Below are positions 8,787 through 17,960 of a stretch of 64,000 nt of DNA, one piece after another. The position numbers and the translations under genes are program-made. The notes below the pieces were generated by a model that was not told where the DNA came from, did not search any database, and was given only the letters and a program-made list of their open reading frames with translations. This DNA is from Bradyrhizobium rifense (GTDB lineage Bacteria > Pseudomonadota > Alphaproteobacteria > Rhizobiales > Xanthobacteraceae), in NCBI RefSeq assembly GCF_008123425.1, contig NZ_VSSS01000057.1, forward strand, positions 62,001-126,000. Reading direction: 5' to 3'. Each line of letters begins with the position of its first letter. Within the stretch, counting starts at the first letter, position 1.

Positions 8787-9286
8787 CGCAATCTTCACAT
8801 CTCGGTCCGCAGTTTCCTGGTCAAGTGGCACTGGAGCTCTCCATTGACCTCGTCTCATATGCGGCAGGCGCGCCGGCGTCGCGTGGTGCGAGGACATCGG
8901 CAATGGCCCGGTTAAGGGGCGTCGCCACTTGGTAAGGGCACAACGTCGATCCGAAAAACGAATAATTCAGATTGCACCTATCTCGGCCGCAGATTGTGAA
9001 CAGACCGGCGAGGTGTGCCCATAAGTCAAAATTGCTCGCGAAATCGCATCCCGCCGTGTCAGCGGGCTGAAACGGACTGATCTAACTGGGTCAGTCGACA
9101 GTAGGACGGATCCGTTGCTTCCAAAGATCCAACCTCGATCTCACACTCGATCGCTCAACGAAACAGTGTGCACCGGACAACGGGCATTCACGGTCGTACG
9201 GAGGAGACATAGGCTGAAGTGACCGATGCGATTTCTCTCGTACTGGCGATTAGACTTGCGGTGAGGAACGACCTGGAGTTTTTAGA
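8787..9286. other. divergent intergenic region
   Basis: About 500 bases separate the minus-strand enolase-superfamily gene from the plus-strand GST-like gene. Longer readings of the upstream gene into this region lack protein-like composition. It should carry both promoters; I see no clear operator or gene. Confidence 0.4.
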
Positions 9287-10162
9287 ATGACTTCCTCGTT
9301 TGAATATGCGCCGCCGAAAGTTTGGAGTTGGGACAAGCCGAATGGCGGACGGTTCGCGAATATCAACCGACCGGTCGCAGGCCCGACGCACGACAAGGAA
9401 CTCCCACTCGGCCGCCACCCCATCCAACTCTATTCCCAGGGGACGCCAAACGGCGTGAAGGTGGCTGTCATGCTTGAGGAGCTGCTGGCGCTTGGCAACA
9501 GCGGCGCAGAATACGACGCCTGGCTCATCAGAATCGACCGCGGCGACCAATTTGGGAGCGGCTTCGTTGCGCTGAACCCCAACTCCAAGATCCCGGCCAT
9601 GGTCGATCAAAGCGGACCATCGCCGATCCGGGTCTTCGACTCCGGAGCGATCTTGATATACTTGGCCGAGAAATTCGACGCCTTCCTGCCGACCGAACCC
9701 GGTGCACGAGCCGAATGCATGTCATGGCTGTTCTGGCAGGCAGGAAGCGCGCCATACGTGGGCGGAGGCTTCGGCCACTTTTACGCGTACGCGCCGACCA
9801 AGATCGAATATGCCATAGATCGATTCTCCATGGAGACAAAACGCCAACTCGACGTGCTCGACCGGCGGCTCGCAACGAACGAATTTATCGCTGGCAGCGA
9901 CTACACAATCGCCGATATCGGCGCGTGGCCCTGGTACGCTGGCCTGACGAGGGGTTGGCTTTACGGAGCGGCTGAGTTCCTTCAAGCACAGGAGTACAAG
10001 AATATTGCGCGCTGGGTAGACTCAATCGCCGAGCGGCCGGCCGTCCAACGTGGGCGAATGGTCAACCGCGTCACTGGCGACGCGTCAAGCCAACTGCATG
10101 AGCGGCACGACGCCAGCGATTTTGAGACGAAAACGCAAGACAAACTCACAACCGGAAGGTAG
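9287..10162 (+). CDS. yghU: glutathione-dependent disulfide-bond oxidoreductase, YghU-type GST
   Basis: This 291-residue GST-fold protein belongs to the YghU/YfcG (Nu-class) group, which uses two glutathiones to reduce disulfides or organic peroxides. The long N-terminal extension with WxW and LPLGRHPIQLYS, the TPNGVKV glutathione site, and LNPNSKIPA are characteristic. The thioredoxin-like domain spans about 45-130. The helical domain spans about 135-270, with FWQAGSAPYVGGGFGHF and an IADIGAWPW motif. The ATG follows a GGAG about 12 bases upstream. It stands alone, and the closest neighbour on its strand is a decayed regulator fragment. Confidence 0.92.
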   Translation: MTSSFEYAPPKVWSWDKPNGGRFANINRPVAGPTHDKELPLGRHPIQLYSQGTPNGVKVAVMLEELLALGNSGAEYDAWLIRIDRGDQFGSGFVALNPNSKIPAMVDQSGPSPIRVFDSGAILIYLAEKFDAFLPTEPGARAECMSWLFWQAGSAPYVGGGFGHFYAYAPTKIEYAIDRFSMETKRQLDVLDRRLATNEFIAGSDYTIADIGAWPWYAGLTRGWLYGAAEFLQAQEYKNIARWVDSIAERPAVQRGRMVNRVTGDASSQLHERHDASDFETKTQDKLTTGR

Positions 10163-10420
10163 CCACTTGCAGCGGGCACGCGCCGGCAGCGCCATTCCGT
10201 AACTCTTGAAGGCACATCTAGTGGCACCGCGCTGTAGCATGTCAAGCGTAGTCGCAGGTTGATTTTAGCCGCTTGAGCGCGAACGAAGATGAATCATTTT
10301 CGCCGCGCGGCGGGCTACACGCCGGACGAGCTATGCGATATCCTCCAGATTACTCGCGTTCACAGGGAGCATCGAAATCGCCCTGCGGCGACTGATAACA
10401 GGAAATGGTCATAGATTTGT

Positions 10421-10573
10421 ACGCATGAACGCGCCGTTCATCTGATCAAGACCAGCCACGCCAGCGTCGACCCGATCGCCACTGAAGGCGGCTATGCTGA
10501 AGGCGTGACTCCGCGCGCGCTGCTGCGCTGGAGGCTCGGTTACGGCGCCCACGAAATCCGCCGCAACCTCTGA
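10421..10573 (+). pseudogene. remnant: C-terminal end of a GlxA-type AraC regulator
   Basis: In the frame ending at the TGA (10571-10573) the translation reads ERAVHLIKTSHASVDP, then GYAEGVTPRALLRWRLGYG and EIRRNL. This is the last 50 or so residues of the AraC DNA-binding domain of the intact GlxA regulator at 35389-36351. DNA similarity starts near 10412 and continues a few bases beyond the stop codon. A one-base shift near 10418 breaks the frame, and the first 270 codons are missing. It is a decayed paralogue rather than a gene. Confidence 0.85.
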
Positions 10574-10589
10574 GGTCGCCTCGCCCGCC

Positions 10590-11267
10590 TCAGCTCACGC
10601 CTCTACCCGCCGCTGCGGCAGCAAATAACAGATCCCAGCCGAACCGGGGTGCAGTCGCCTGGTAGCTCGGCATTGCTTGAACCTGCTCCCACCATCTGGT
10701 GAAACCCTCCACCGCGAAGACTTCGTTAGCATCCGGGGTCAGTGACACGAGGCAACAGATCGGAGCGACGTAGAAATCAGCGAGTGAGGGAGGCTCGCCT
10801 GCGATAAAGGCACTGCCGCCACGAATCTTCATAAGCTCCTGCAGCACACGACGGCTGCTAACGATCGCATGCTTTCTCGCTTCTTCATCCGGCTCGCCGA
10901 TCAAGTCGGGAAAAAAGTGATATCCAGCGACAGCAATCAGCGCGCCGTAGCCATAGGAATCAATGATCCCCATCGCCATGCGCATTCGCGCTCGGTCCTT
11001 TGAACTATCCGGCGTGAACGACGGGCCCGGCAGCACTTCGTCCAGATATGGCGCGATAGCGCCGGTTTCGATGATGCGGAAGCCATCGTGGTCCAGCACG
11101 GGCACTTTGCCGAACGGATGGCGCGCCATGTGCTCGGACTGGCGCGGTTCGCCTTTGAGCACATTCACTGGCACCTGTTCGTATCGCGCGCCTTTCTCGG
11201 CGAGCAGCATCCGGACTGTCCGGACATACGTACTGCCGTCGAAACCATAGAGGACGATCCCAGTCAT
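10590..11267 (-). CDS. glutathione S-transferase family protein
   Basis: This 225-residue protein has an N-terminal thioredoxin-like domain (IVLYGFDGSTYVRTV, then GKVPVL with the cis-Pro, then the ETGAI glutathione motif). A C-terminal helical domain contains FIAGEPPSLADFYVAP, the hydrophobic-core Asp motif. The ATG at 11267 has AAGGGAAC just upstream; the 49 codons before it are non-coding. The -35/-10 and operator repeat at 11453-11526 point toward this gene. Substrate and class are not clear; the fold suggests detoxification or isomerisation. Confidence 0.9.
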   Translation of the reverse strand: MTGIVLYGFDGSTYVRTVRMLLAEKGARYEQVPVNVLKGEPRQSEHMARHPFGKVPVLDHDGFRIIETGAIAPYLDEVLPGPSFTPDSSKDRARMRMAMGIIDSYGYGALIAVAGYHFFPDLIGEPDEEARKHAIVSSRRVLQELMKIRGGSAFIAGEPPSLADFYVAPICCLVSLTPDANEVFAVEGFTRWWEQVQAMPSYQATAPRFGWDLLFAAAAAGRGVS

Positions 11268-11452
11268 TCTGTTCCCTTTTGCTTGGACATCGCTCCAGCT
11301 ATTTGCATTTGGAGGTGTCGCCAATTCGTCAGATAAGACGCGCAAGCCGTCCCTCTGACGGTCCCCGCAACGGAACAACTTCAGTGGTTTTGTACGCACT
11401 CGTCCCCGTTGCACTAGCTTATCTGCGTCGTAGGTTTGCGCTCGAGCGATTT

Positions 11453-11526
11453 CACGCTAGGCACCGACCGCTATCGCTATCAAACGCTTTTCCGAGATAG
11501 CCTTATCTCTCATTCAGATTACTCGG
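11453..11526 (-). promoter_or_regulatory. promoter/operator repeat, copy A
   Basis: This is one of three copies (others at 46919-46993 and 49112-49186). On the minus strand it has a GATA-type dyad region, then TTGATA (-35-like, 11478-11483), exactly 18 bp, and TAGCGT (-10-like, 11454-11459). It would drive the GST gene with a leader of about 180 bases. The remaining intergenic DNA (11268-11714) shows no gene. Confidence 0.6.
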
Positions 11527-11714
11527 CATTCTCGAGGTCGCGCGAACTTTTCGGTCCAATAGCGCGTTCGCACCGTGTTACCCCGAATGTCCACTTCGCA
11601 CCGACACTCGGCGTCCTCACAACGATGCGAATGACCCGAACAAACCTCGCGCAGCAATTTGGGCGGTGTTATCATGCAGCCGACAGAGCTACGACCACTG
11701 GGTATGGCCACCAA

Positions 11715-13040
11715 ATGAGCTATTCAGAACTGCCGTTGACACGGTACGCGATGAGCGGCGACATAAGCGTCGCTTATCAAACCATGGGGGATGGCCCCAT
11801 CAATATCATCGCCATCCCGGGCGCCATTTCGCACGTCGAGTTCTTGCACGAGATGTCCGGGTATACGGCGTTCCTCCAACGTCTTTCAAAATTCGCGCGC
11901 GTCATCACCTTTGATAAGCGCGGCCAAGGACTTTCGGACAGGATTTCAGGCGCCCCTACGCTCGAAGAGCGCATGGACGACGTGCGAGCTGTTCTGGACT
12001 CCGTTGGCGCACAGCGTGCGGCTCTGCTCGGATTTTCCGAGGGTTGCGCAATGAGCGCAATGTTCGCTGCGTCCTACCCCGAGCGCGTTTCGCACCTCGC
12101 TTTGTTCGGAGCGTTTGTCCGCTACCGGGATCTTTTTACGGACGCTGATCCAGAGGTGATCGCTCAGGAACAGATGAAGAATTGGGGGACCGGTGCCCTG
12201 ATGAAAGGTGTGATATCCAGCAGGGCGTCCGACCCTGACGCTGTCGCGAAGTTTGCCAAGTTCGAGCGCCTGTCGGCGAGCCCCGGCGCAATGAAGGCTA
12301 CTCAATTGTTAAACTTCCAGATCGACGTCGGTCATATCCTTCCGGCTGTGCGGATCCCGACACTCGTGCTGCACCGTACAGCCGACGCACTGGTCCCCGT
12401 CCGTTTGGGACGCGACTTCGCTGCGCGAATTCCCGACGCCAAATATATCGAATATCCCGGCGGGGATCATGCATTCTGGTCAGGCGACGTAGAGGCATTG
12501 CTCGGTGATATTGAAGAGTTCATCACCGGGCATCGCGAGACTGTATCGGCGGATCTGGAGCGCATCCTGGCGACAGTGCTGTTCACCGACATCGTCGATT
12601 CAACTCGTCGCGCTGCCGAAATGGGCGACCAGAATTGGCGTCGATTGCTGGACAGTCACGATCAGCTGGCACGCCAGATGGTCGAAAGACACCGTGGCAA
12701 CCTGATCAAGAGCACCGGTGACGGCATTCTCGCAACCTTCGACGGACCAGGTCGTGCTGTACGTTGCGCGCTGGCGTTCTCGGCCGCAGCCAAGCAGATT
12801 GGCCTGCCCCTGCGTTCGGGTCTGCATACGGGAGAAATCGAGGTCAGGGGCCGCGATATCGGTGGCATCGCAGTTCACGCGGCGGCCCGTGTCATGGCAA
12901 ATTCGGGGCCCGAGGAGGTCCTCGTATCTCGCGTTGTCTCGGATCTCGTGGCGGGCGCCGCACTGAAATTCGACGAGCGGGGAGCATATGAACTCAAAGG
13001 CCTTCCCGGTCGATGGGATTTGTTTGCAGCCAGCGCGTGA
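11715..13040 (+). CDS. alpha/beta hydrolase fused to a class III adenylate/guanylate cyclase domain
   Basis: This 441-residue protein has two domains. Residues 10-275 are an alpha/beta hydrolase with nucleophile Ser108 in GFSEG, a strand and turn with RTADALVP, and a catalytic His in GGDHAF near 252. Residues 284-440 are a class III nucleotidyl cyclase, with metal-binding Asp292 (LFTDI) and Asp336 (STGDG), Lys332 before it, and GLHTGEIE and HAAARVM helices. It should make cAMP or cGMP in response to whatever the hydrolase domain binds or cleaves; such fusions are known in mycobacteria and rhizobia. The ATG at 11715 is chosen because the 93 codons before it look non-coding. Confidence 0.92.
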   Translation: MSYSELPLTRYAMSGDISVAYQTMGDGPINIIAIPGAISHVEFLHEMSGYTAFLQRLSKFARVITFDKRGQGLSDRISGAPTLEERMDDVRAVLDSVGAQRAALLGFSEGCAMSAMFAASYPERVSHLALFGAFVRYRDLFTDADPEVIAQEQMKNWGTGALMKGVISSRASDPDAVAKFAKFERLSASPGAMKATQLLNFQIDVGHILPAVRIPTLVLHRTADALVPVRLGRDFAARIPDAKYIEYPGGDHAFWSGDVEALLGDIEEFITGHRETVSADLERILATVLFTDIVDSTRRAAEMGDQNWRRLLDSHDQLARQMVERHRGNLIKSTGDGILATFDGPGRAVRCALAFSAAAKQIGLPLRSGLHTGEIEVRGRDIGGIAVHAAARVMANSGPEEVLVSRVVSDLVAGAALKFDERGAYELKGLPGRWDLFAASA

Positions 13041-13059
13041 AAGATGAGCGCCGGGAGCA

Positions 13060-14136
13060 TCAGTCCGCCAATACGGACGGGTCGATGGTGAAGCCCCAAC
13101 CTGGCCTGTTAGGCACGATGCTTGCGCCTCTTTCGTCCCTCAACAGGGGCTCCTGGTAGAGCGCGTCAAACCAATTGATATATTCATGATAGCTCGCGTT
13201 GGGCACGCACGCCATGAGCGCAAGGCTCATTTGCGGAAAGACATGGGACGACACAGGGATATCGAATGCCTCGCAAATGGCCGCGGCTTTTAGGAACTCG
13301 GTCGGCCCGCCCATCCTTTGCAGATCAGGCATCAGTATATCAGCAGCCTTGAGCTGCAGCAGCTCAAAAATGCCTTGGTGGTTATACGTGTACTCTCCGG
13401 TTGCAACCGGGATATCGATAGCGGCGGCGACCTTGGCTTCTGAAAGCGGATTGCTGCCCATGACGGGTTCTTCGTACCAACCGATATCGAACTCCTCGAT
13501 GCGGCGCGCAAGCTTGATCGACGCCTCAGGCGACGCAATCAGTTGCGCTGCATCAACCAGCAGTACGACATCCGGACCCAACATCTCTCGAACCGCCCTG
13601 ACACGCTCCACGTCTTTGTCGGGATCTGGCAATCCAACGTGCATCTTGATCGCACGAAAGCCCTGCCTCACGAGGCCCTCTGCTTCCTTGTGAAGTTCGT
13701 CGATCGTTGCCGATAGCCACAATGAGTTCACGTAGCTGGGCACGGTGGTTCGACAGGCGCCAAGAATATGAGAAATGTTGACGCCAAATTGCTTGCCTCG
13801 CACGTCCCAAAGCGCCTCCTCTACGGCAGAAATCGCCAGAGCCGAAATCCCTTGTCGCCCAAAGGCGCGAACATCATTGAACGCGTTGACAACAAAGCTG
13901 CCGCTCTGGCCGAGCTCGAGACCAACGACAAGATGCTCGAGGCTTACGATCATCTCCCGCAGCACTTTTAGTCGACGCCCATTCGTCACATAACACATCC
14001 CCTCCCCGACGAGACCCTCGTCCGTCTCCAGAAATACGCACACACAGTCGACCAACCGCACGTCGTACCTGCCTGTCGAAAAGGGCTTTGCGACAGGCAA
14101 GTGGGCGACGCGGGTACGCAGGCGCGAGATCTTCAT
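13060..14136 (-). CDS. mandelate racemase/muconate lactonizing enzyme family protein 2
   Basis: This 358-residue enolase-superfamily protein has KMH at 164-166 in place of KxK. Metal-ligand positions are Asp195 (LVDAAQ), Glu222 (WYEEP) and Glu248 (TGEYT), followed by MPDLQRMGG (Asp271) and SSHVF with the His general base. The Asp-His dyad places it in the mandelate racemase rather than the MLE subgroup, so sugar-acid dehydration is plausible. It converges with the cyclase gene (19-bp gap). The ATG at 14136 is well placed for the capping domain. The substrate is unknown. Confidence 0.89.
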   Translation of the reverse strand: MKISRLRTRVAHLPVAKPFSTGRYDVRLVDCVCVFLETDEGLVGEGMCYVTNGRRLKVLREMIVSLEHLVVGLELGQSGSFVVNAFNDVRAFGRQGISALAISAVEEALWDVRGKQFGVNISHILGACRTTVPSYVNSLWLSATIDELHKEAEGLVRQGFRAIKMHVGLPDPDKDVERVRAVREMLGPDVVLLVDAAQLIASPEASIKLARRIEEFDIGWYEEPVMGSNPLSEAKVAAAIDIPVATGEYTYNHQGIFELLQLKAADILMPDLQRMGGPTEFLKAAAICEAFDIPVSSHVFPQMSLALMACVPNASYHEYINWFDALYQEPLLRDERGASIVPNRPGWGFTIDPSVLAD

Positions 14137-14670
14137 AGACTTCCTCTCTGGGCGCCGTCGCGGAAGTGGTTGAAATATCTGTGTCGGCGATCCCTGGCGC
14201 AGTTCGGGATAGCGCGCCCCTTATCTCGCTTTTGGCAAGATCATGGGCGACGATACAAGAGGCCATCATACCCGGGCATCAACCAACCGCAATCTCCTTG
14301 CCGAGTGCTCGCTTACGGGCGGTGCGGGCGCAGCAAGGGTGCGGCGCCCTCCGCATTATCGACGTCATCGACAAACAATGCTGGTGGTCTGCTTGTTCTT
14401 TGATCGAATTGCGTCTGCCGTCCCCAGAATGAAAAGGCCATGTCCCTCAGCGTAATTCAGTATGTCTGGCTTTAGGTGGCTGTTGCTGCCGGCAGTGTCC
14501 GAACGCGCTTATGCATCCGGCCGAAAGCACATGAGTGTACCGATCTACGGAAGAGTGTATTCCTGCCAGCAGCGGTTCAGCCGATGGTTAAGTCACCCTA
14601 TCTGGATAATGAGCTCGGAGACGCGTGGCGTCCCCGAAACGTGACCAAGCGAATAGCGAGCGACCTTTCC
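14137..14670. other. divergent intergenic region, no gene recognised
   Basis: More than 500 bases lie between the divergent enolase-superfamily and DsbA-like genes. Open frames on both strands look like random translation. No repeat, hairpin or tRNA was recognised. Confidence 0.4.
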
Positions 14671-15321
14671 ATGACTAAGACGGTCAAGATCGACTTCATA
14701 TCCGATGTATCATGCCCCTGGTGCGTAATCGGGCTAGGAAACCTGGATGTTGCCCTGAAGCGCTTTGAAGGGCAATTGACGGCTGACATCCATTTCCAGC
14801 CCTTCGAACTCAATCCAGCGATGCCGCCGGAGGGTGAGAGCCGTTTCGACAACGTGGCCCGCAAATACAATGTCGGGCGCGAGCAGGCGATCGCGAACCG
14901 TGAGCGCCAGCGTGCCCTCGCCGCGCAAGTGGGCTTCGACATGGTGACTACCGACGAAACCCGCTTCTACAACACATTTGACGCGCACCGATTGCTGCAC
15001 TGGGCGCGGATCGAGGGGCGGCAAGAAGAGCTGAAGCGCGCGCTGCTCGCCGCCTACCATACCAACATGCAGAATCCCGGTGATCACAGCGTGCTCGTCG
15101 CCGCTGCTGAATCTGTTGGCCTTGAAGGCGCGGCTGCGCGCGATGTGCTCACCTCGGGGCTCTACACTGACGAGGTGCGCGACGCCGAAGAGAAATGGCA
15201 TCGAGCAGGGATAAGCAGCGTTCCCGCCGTGGTGGTCAACGATCGCTACCTAATCACAGGAGCCCGGCCGCCGGAGGCGTTCGAGAAGGCCATCCGCAAG
15301 GCCGTGTCCGAAGTCGTCTGA
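14671..15321 (+). CDS. DsbA-family thiol oxidoreductase (FrnE-like)
   Basis: This 216-residue thioredoxin-fold protein has an inserted helical domain and the active site CPWC at residues 15-18. The family cis-Pro motif SSVPAVVVN lies near 187. FrnE-type proteins act on disulfides in the cytosol, and no signal peptide is seen here. The related 2-hydroxychromene-2-carboxylate isomerases lack the CxxC, so a redox role is favoured. The ATG at 14671 gives the standard N-terminus; upstream codons are non-coding. Confidence 0.92.
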   Translation: MTKTVKIDFISDVSCPWCVIGLGNLDVALKRFEGQLTADIHFQPFELNPAMPPEGESRFDNVARKYNVGREQAIANRERQRALAAQVGFDMVTTDETRFYNTFDAHRLLHWARIEGRQEELKRALLAAYHTNMQNPGDHSVLVAAAESVGLEGAAARDVLTSGLYTDEVRDAEEKWHRAGISSVPAVVVNDRYLITGARPPEAFEKAIRKAVSEVV

Positions 15322-15380
15322 CCGGCGCGGCCCTCGCCGCAGGCTCACCAGGCGCGACGGCGCGCAGATACACTAAAGAG

Positions 15381-15836
15381 TTAGCCGGGTGGACCTTCGA
15401 TTACATCTGCGAAGCGCGAAAAGAACTCGTCGGCGATCTTCTTCGCCGACCCGCTGATCAAGCGCTGACCTAACTGCGCCAGCTTCCCACCTATTTGCGC
15501 CTCTACGCCATAGGATAGCAACGTACCTTCCTCGTTCGCCACTAATGCGACCGTGGCTACGCCCTTAGCGAATCCTGCGATGCCCCCCTCACCTTCGCCC
15601 GAGATCCGGTAGCTGCTCGGGGGAACGAGATCGCTCAGAGTGACTCGCCCCTTGAATTTCGCCGAGACTGGGCCGACCTTCATCTTTGCAATCGCACTAA
15701 ATTGATTGTCCGCCGACCTCACGAGTTCTTCGCAGCCCGGAATGCACACCTTCAGAACATCCGGATCATTCAGTTTCTCCCACACAGTTTCTCGGTTCGC
15801 GGCAAGTTGGACCTCTCCGGCCATCGTCATAGGCAT
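15381..15836 (-). CDS. CoxG-like SRPBCC-fold protein (CO dehydrogenase subunit G family)
   Basis: This protein of about 151 residues begins MPMTMAGEVQLAANRETVW, the START/SRPBCC fold typical of CoxG, with IPGCEEL and GPVSAKFKGRV signatures. CoxG proteins are membrane-recruitment or maturation partners of Mo hydroxylases of the Cox family. The Cox structural genes lie about 14 kb away at the left edge, so this one is either a displaced accessory or serves another enzyme. AGGTTACG sits upstream of the chosen ATG; two more ATG codons follow closely. Confidence 0.88.
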   Translation of the reverse strand: MPMTMAGEVQLAANRETVWEKLNDPDVLKVCIPGCEELVRSADNQFSAIAKMKVGPVSAKFKGRVTLSDLVPPSSYRISGEGEGGIAGFAKGVATVALVANEEGTLLSYGVEAQIGGKLAQLGQRLISGSAKKIADEFFSRFADVIEGPPG

Positions 15837-16179
15837 AAGACGTAACCTCCAATGAAGCGGCCGTCGGACCGCTTTGGCAACATGCGAGCGAGCCAACCGT
15901 CGCGCAGACCCAACGGCGTGTCATCCAAGCCGATCTGCATGTGATAGCCGGCGTTAGGTTCAAACATTGCTCAACTGATGTCGGTAGTGATAGACGCCCT
16001 CATTGGACTTCATCAGCCGTGTTCGCGAAGGTCAAACGAATAAACACGATCATCTTATCGACGAAAGCGATTGGTCTTTTGTCGCTTCACCGATCTATTC
16101 ATGCGATGCGAGGTTCTGGCGCGTACCGGCCGACTCGCAGTGCAGTTCACGTGCGCTATTGTAGCGTGATAGCTTGCGA
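15837..16179. other. intergenic region, no gene recognised
   Basis: About 340 bases lie between two minus-strand genes. No convincing coding frame, hairpin or repeat was seen. The coxG promoter should be here. Confidence 0.35.
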
Positions 16180-17124
16180 TCAGGGCAGACGGCCTGCCGC
16201 GCGCCTCTGCTCGAGAGCTTTGATGTGCGTATAGGCAAGCATCAATGTGCGATGCTCAATGTTAGCGTCAATCGCCTTGTTGAGCATGAAGCCCAGGATG
16301 TGATCGACCTCTGTCGACCCACCGCGTTCGACGTCGCGCAGCATCGACGTCGCGTATTGCGACTCCCGCTGCGAGAACGTCTCTTCCCACAATTTCATAA
16401 AGCTATCGCTAGGCGCATGGCCGTTGGCGGCTGCCACCGCGGCACCGCACCGAAGTTGTTCGAGGAAAAGCTCACGGCCATAGGGCGTGCGGACAATCTC
16501 GCCGACATTCGCGCGCATCAGGCAGGTCATCGCAGCAGCCGTTGAGAGGTGAACGATTTTCTCCCACATCCGTTGCACGACGTCGGTTACCGCAAAGGCT
16601 TCGACGCCCTTCGCAGCAGCGAATAGAGCCGCCAGCGTTGTCACGCGTTCCGTCATCTCGCCAGATTGCTCGCCAAAAGTGAGCGTCCGCCAATCGTTGA
16701 ATTGGCGGATCGCGCCGCTCGGCGTGAGGGTCGCTTGAATCTTGGCAGTACCCCCGAGCACGCGGCGTTGACCGAATCGTTGGTTCAGGAGATCGATATG
16801 GGCAATGCCATTCAGGAATGGCAAAACGTAACCGCTCGGCGCCACAGCCGGCGCGATCGTCGCTATGGCCGCATCGAGGTCGTATGCCTTGCAGGTCAGA
16901 ATCACTCCGTCGAAAATCGGTCCAACTTCGGACGCGACCACGGTCTTCACCGCCAATTGCGCATCCCCAAATGGGCTCTCGAGCCGTAGCCCTTGCTCGG
17001 ACAGGATTTTGCGCCGTCCTTCGCGGACGAGGAACGTGACATCGGCACCGCTTTCGGCCAGACGGCCGCCAAAGTAACCGCCAATACCCCCGGCACCAAG
17101 AACCAAAATCTTAGGACTACTCAC
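16180..17124 (-). CDS. 2-dehydropantoate 2-reductase family protein (PanE/ApbA)
   Basis: This protein of about 314 residues has the Rossmann motif GAGGIGGYFGG near residue 10, NGIAH in the substrate region near 115, and the catalytic Lys in WEKIVHLST near 182, followed by the helical C-terminal domain with an SxxxD/E pattern (GGSTEVDHI). The family makes pantoate with NADPH, but many alphaproteobacterial homologues sit in catabolic clusters and reduce other 2-keto acids, so I give no gene symbol. The GTG at 17124 follows AGGAAG at good spacing; a GTG at 17145 is possible. Confidence 0.88.
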   Translation of the reverse strand: MSSPKILVLGAGGIGGYFGGRLAESGADVTFLVREGRRKILSEQGLRLESPFGDAQLAVKTVVASEVGPIFDGVILTCKAYDLDAAIATIAPAVAPSGYVLPFLNGIAHIDLLNQRFGQRRVLGGTAKIQATLTPSGAIRQFNDWRTLTFGEQSGEMTERVTTLAALFAAAKGVEAFAVTDVVQRMWEKIVHLSTAAAMTCLMRANVGEIVRTPYGRELFLEQLRCGAAVAAANGHAPSDSFMKLWEETFSQRESQYATSMLRDVERGGSTEVDHILGFMLNKAIDANIEHRTLMLAYTHIKALEQRRAAGRLP

Positions 17125-17228
17125 GAAGGTCTTCCTTTTTGACACGCCGGGCCCGGCACGACGGAACGGGACATCACTAGAGAGGCACTTGACCGATCGG
17201 CGAGGTGGCGTTCACCAACCGGACTCGG

Positions 17229-17651
17229 CTAACCGGTGGCGGGAGACACGCAGGCAAACTCGATCCGGATGCCGCCCGGCTCTCGTATCATAAAGTGGAA
17301 TTTCGGACCCTTGCCCGACCTTTCCGGCGCAAACTCAATCTTATTGCCGGGCCATGCCGCGACACGCTCGTGCAATGCGTCAAGTGCCTTGTGATCCACA
17401 ACCTTCAACGCAAGGTGATGCAGACCGACATTATGGCGGCGCTCGAACGGCACGCACGTCCCCGGATCCTCGACTTGCCACAACGTTACAATGACATTTC
17501 CGTCCGATACGAAGGCTGCTGGATAGCTTGGATTCTCTCCAACAACCCGCCAACCAAGGCAATCGCAAAAGAACTTCTGCGTCAGTGCAAGATCCTTTAC
17601 GGTAAGGCCTACGTGATCGACACCGATCGTTAGCGGCACATTCTCCTGCAT
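17229..17651 (-). CDS. VOC family protein, copy 2
   Basis: This 140-residue protein is roughly 80% identical to the VOC protein at 2837-3259, with the same GVDHVGL, GLHHLAL and Glu-containing C-terminal motif positions. The differences are conservative, so both copies look functional. Unlike copy 1 it is not preceded by dehydrogenase and cytochrome genes, yet its upstream DNA matches the upstream DNA of the quinoprotein dehydrogenase. The ATG at 17651 matches the start of copy 1; a start at 17672 would add seven residues. Confidence 0.88.
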   Translation of the reverse strand: MQENVPLTIGVDHVGLTVKDLALTQKFFCDCLGWRVVGENPSYPAAFVSDGNVIVTLWQVEDPGTCVPFERRHNVGLHHLALKVVDHKALDALHERVAAWPGNKIEFAPERSGKGPKFHFMIREPGGIRIEFACVSPATG

Positions 17652-17718
17652 TGCAGCTCTCCAGACGCTCACACGAACCTGCGGCGCGAGCAGCCACGCA
17701 TACGCAGATCTAAGCCTT

Positions 17719-17811
17719 CACGCTAGTGCGAGTCGTCACTGACTTGAAGGGCCGTTACTGGAAAGACACTGTTGCTTCTAACGGAACATTGGCTGGTTGG
17801 TCGATCTCAAG
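17719..17811 (-). promoter_or_regulatory. upstream element shared with the quinoprotein dehydrogenase
   Basis: CACGCTAGT (17719-17727) and GAAAGACACTGT (17761-17772) recur in the same order as at 6495-6552, with 42 rather than 46 bp between them, and partial similarity continues for about 40 bp. It lies about 110 bp upstream of the VOC copy 2 start. It probably carries the promoter and a regulator site. Confidence 0.5.
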
Positions 17812-17960
17812 CCAAGCGGTCGGAGATCGGACAATTTTGCGAGCCTTGGGCAATCGATATTTCCTCTAACGCCGTGTTAGGTGCGGCGCCATGCTGATCA
17901 TTCCCGCCAGCAGCCCACAACTATCAAGCTGCGGACCCACAAGCGCATGTTGTCAGACGG

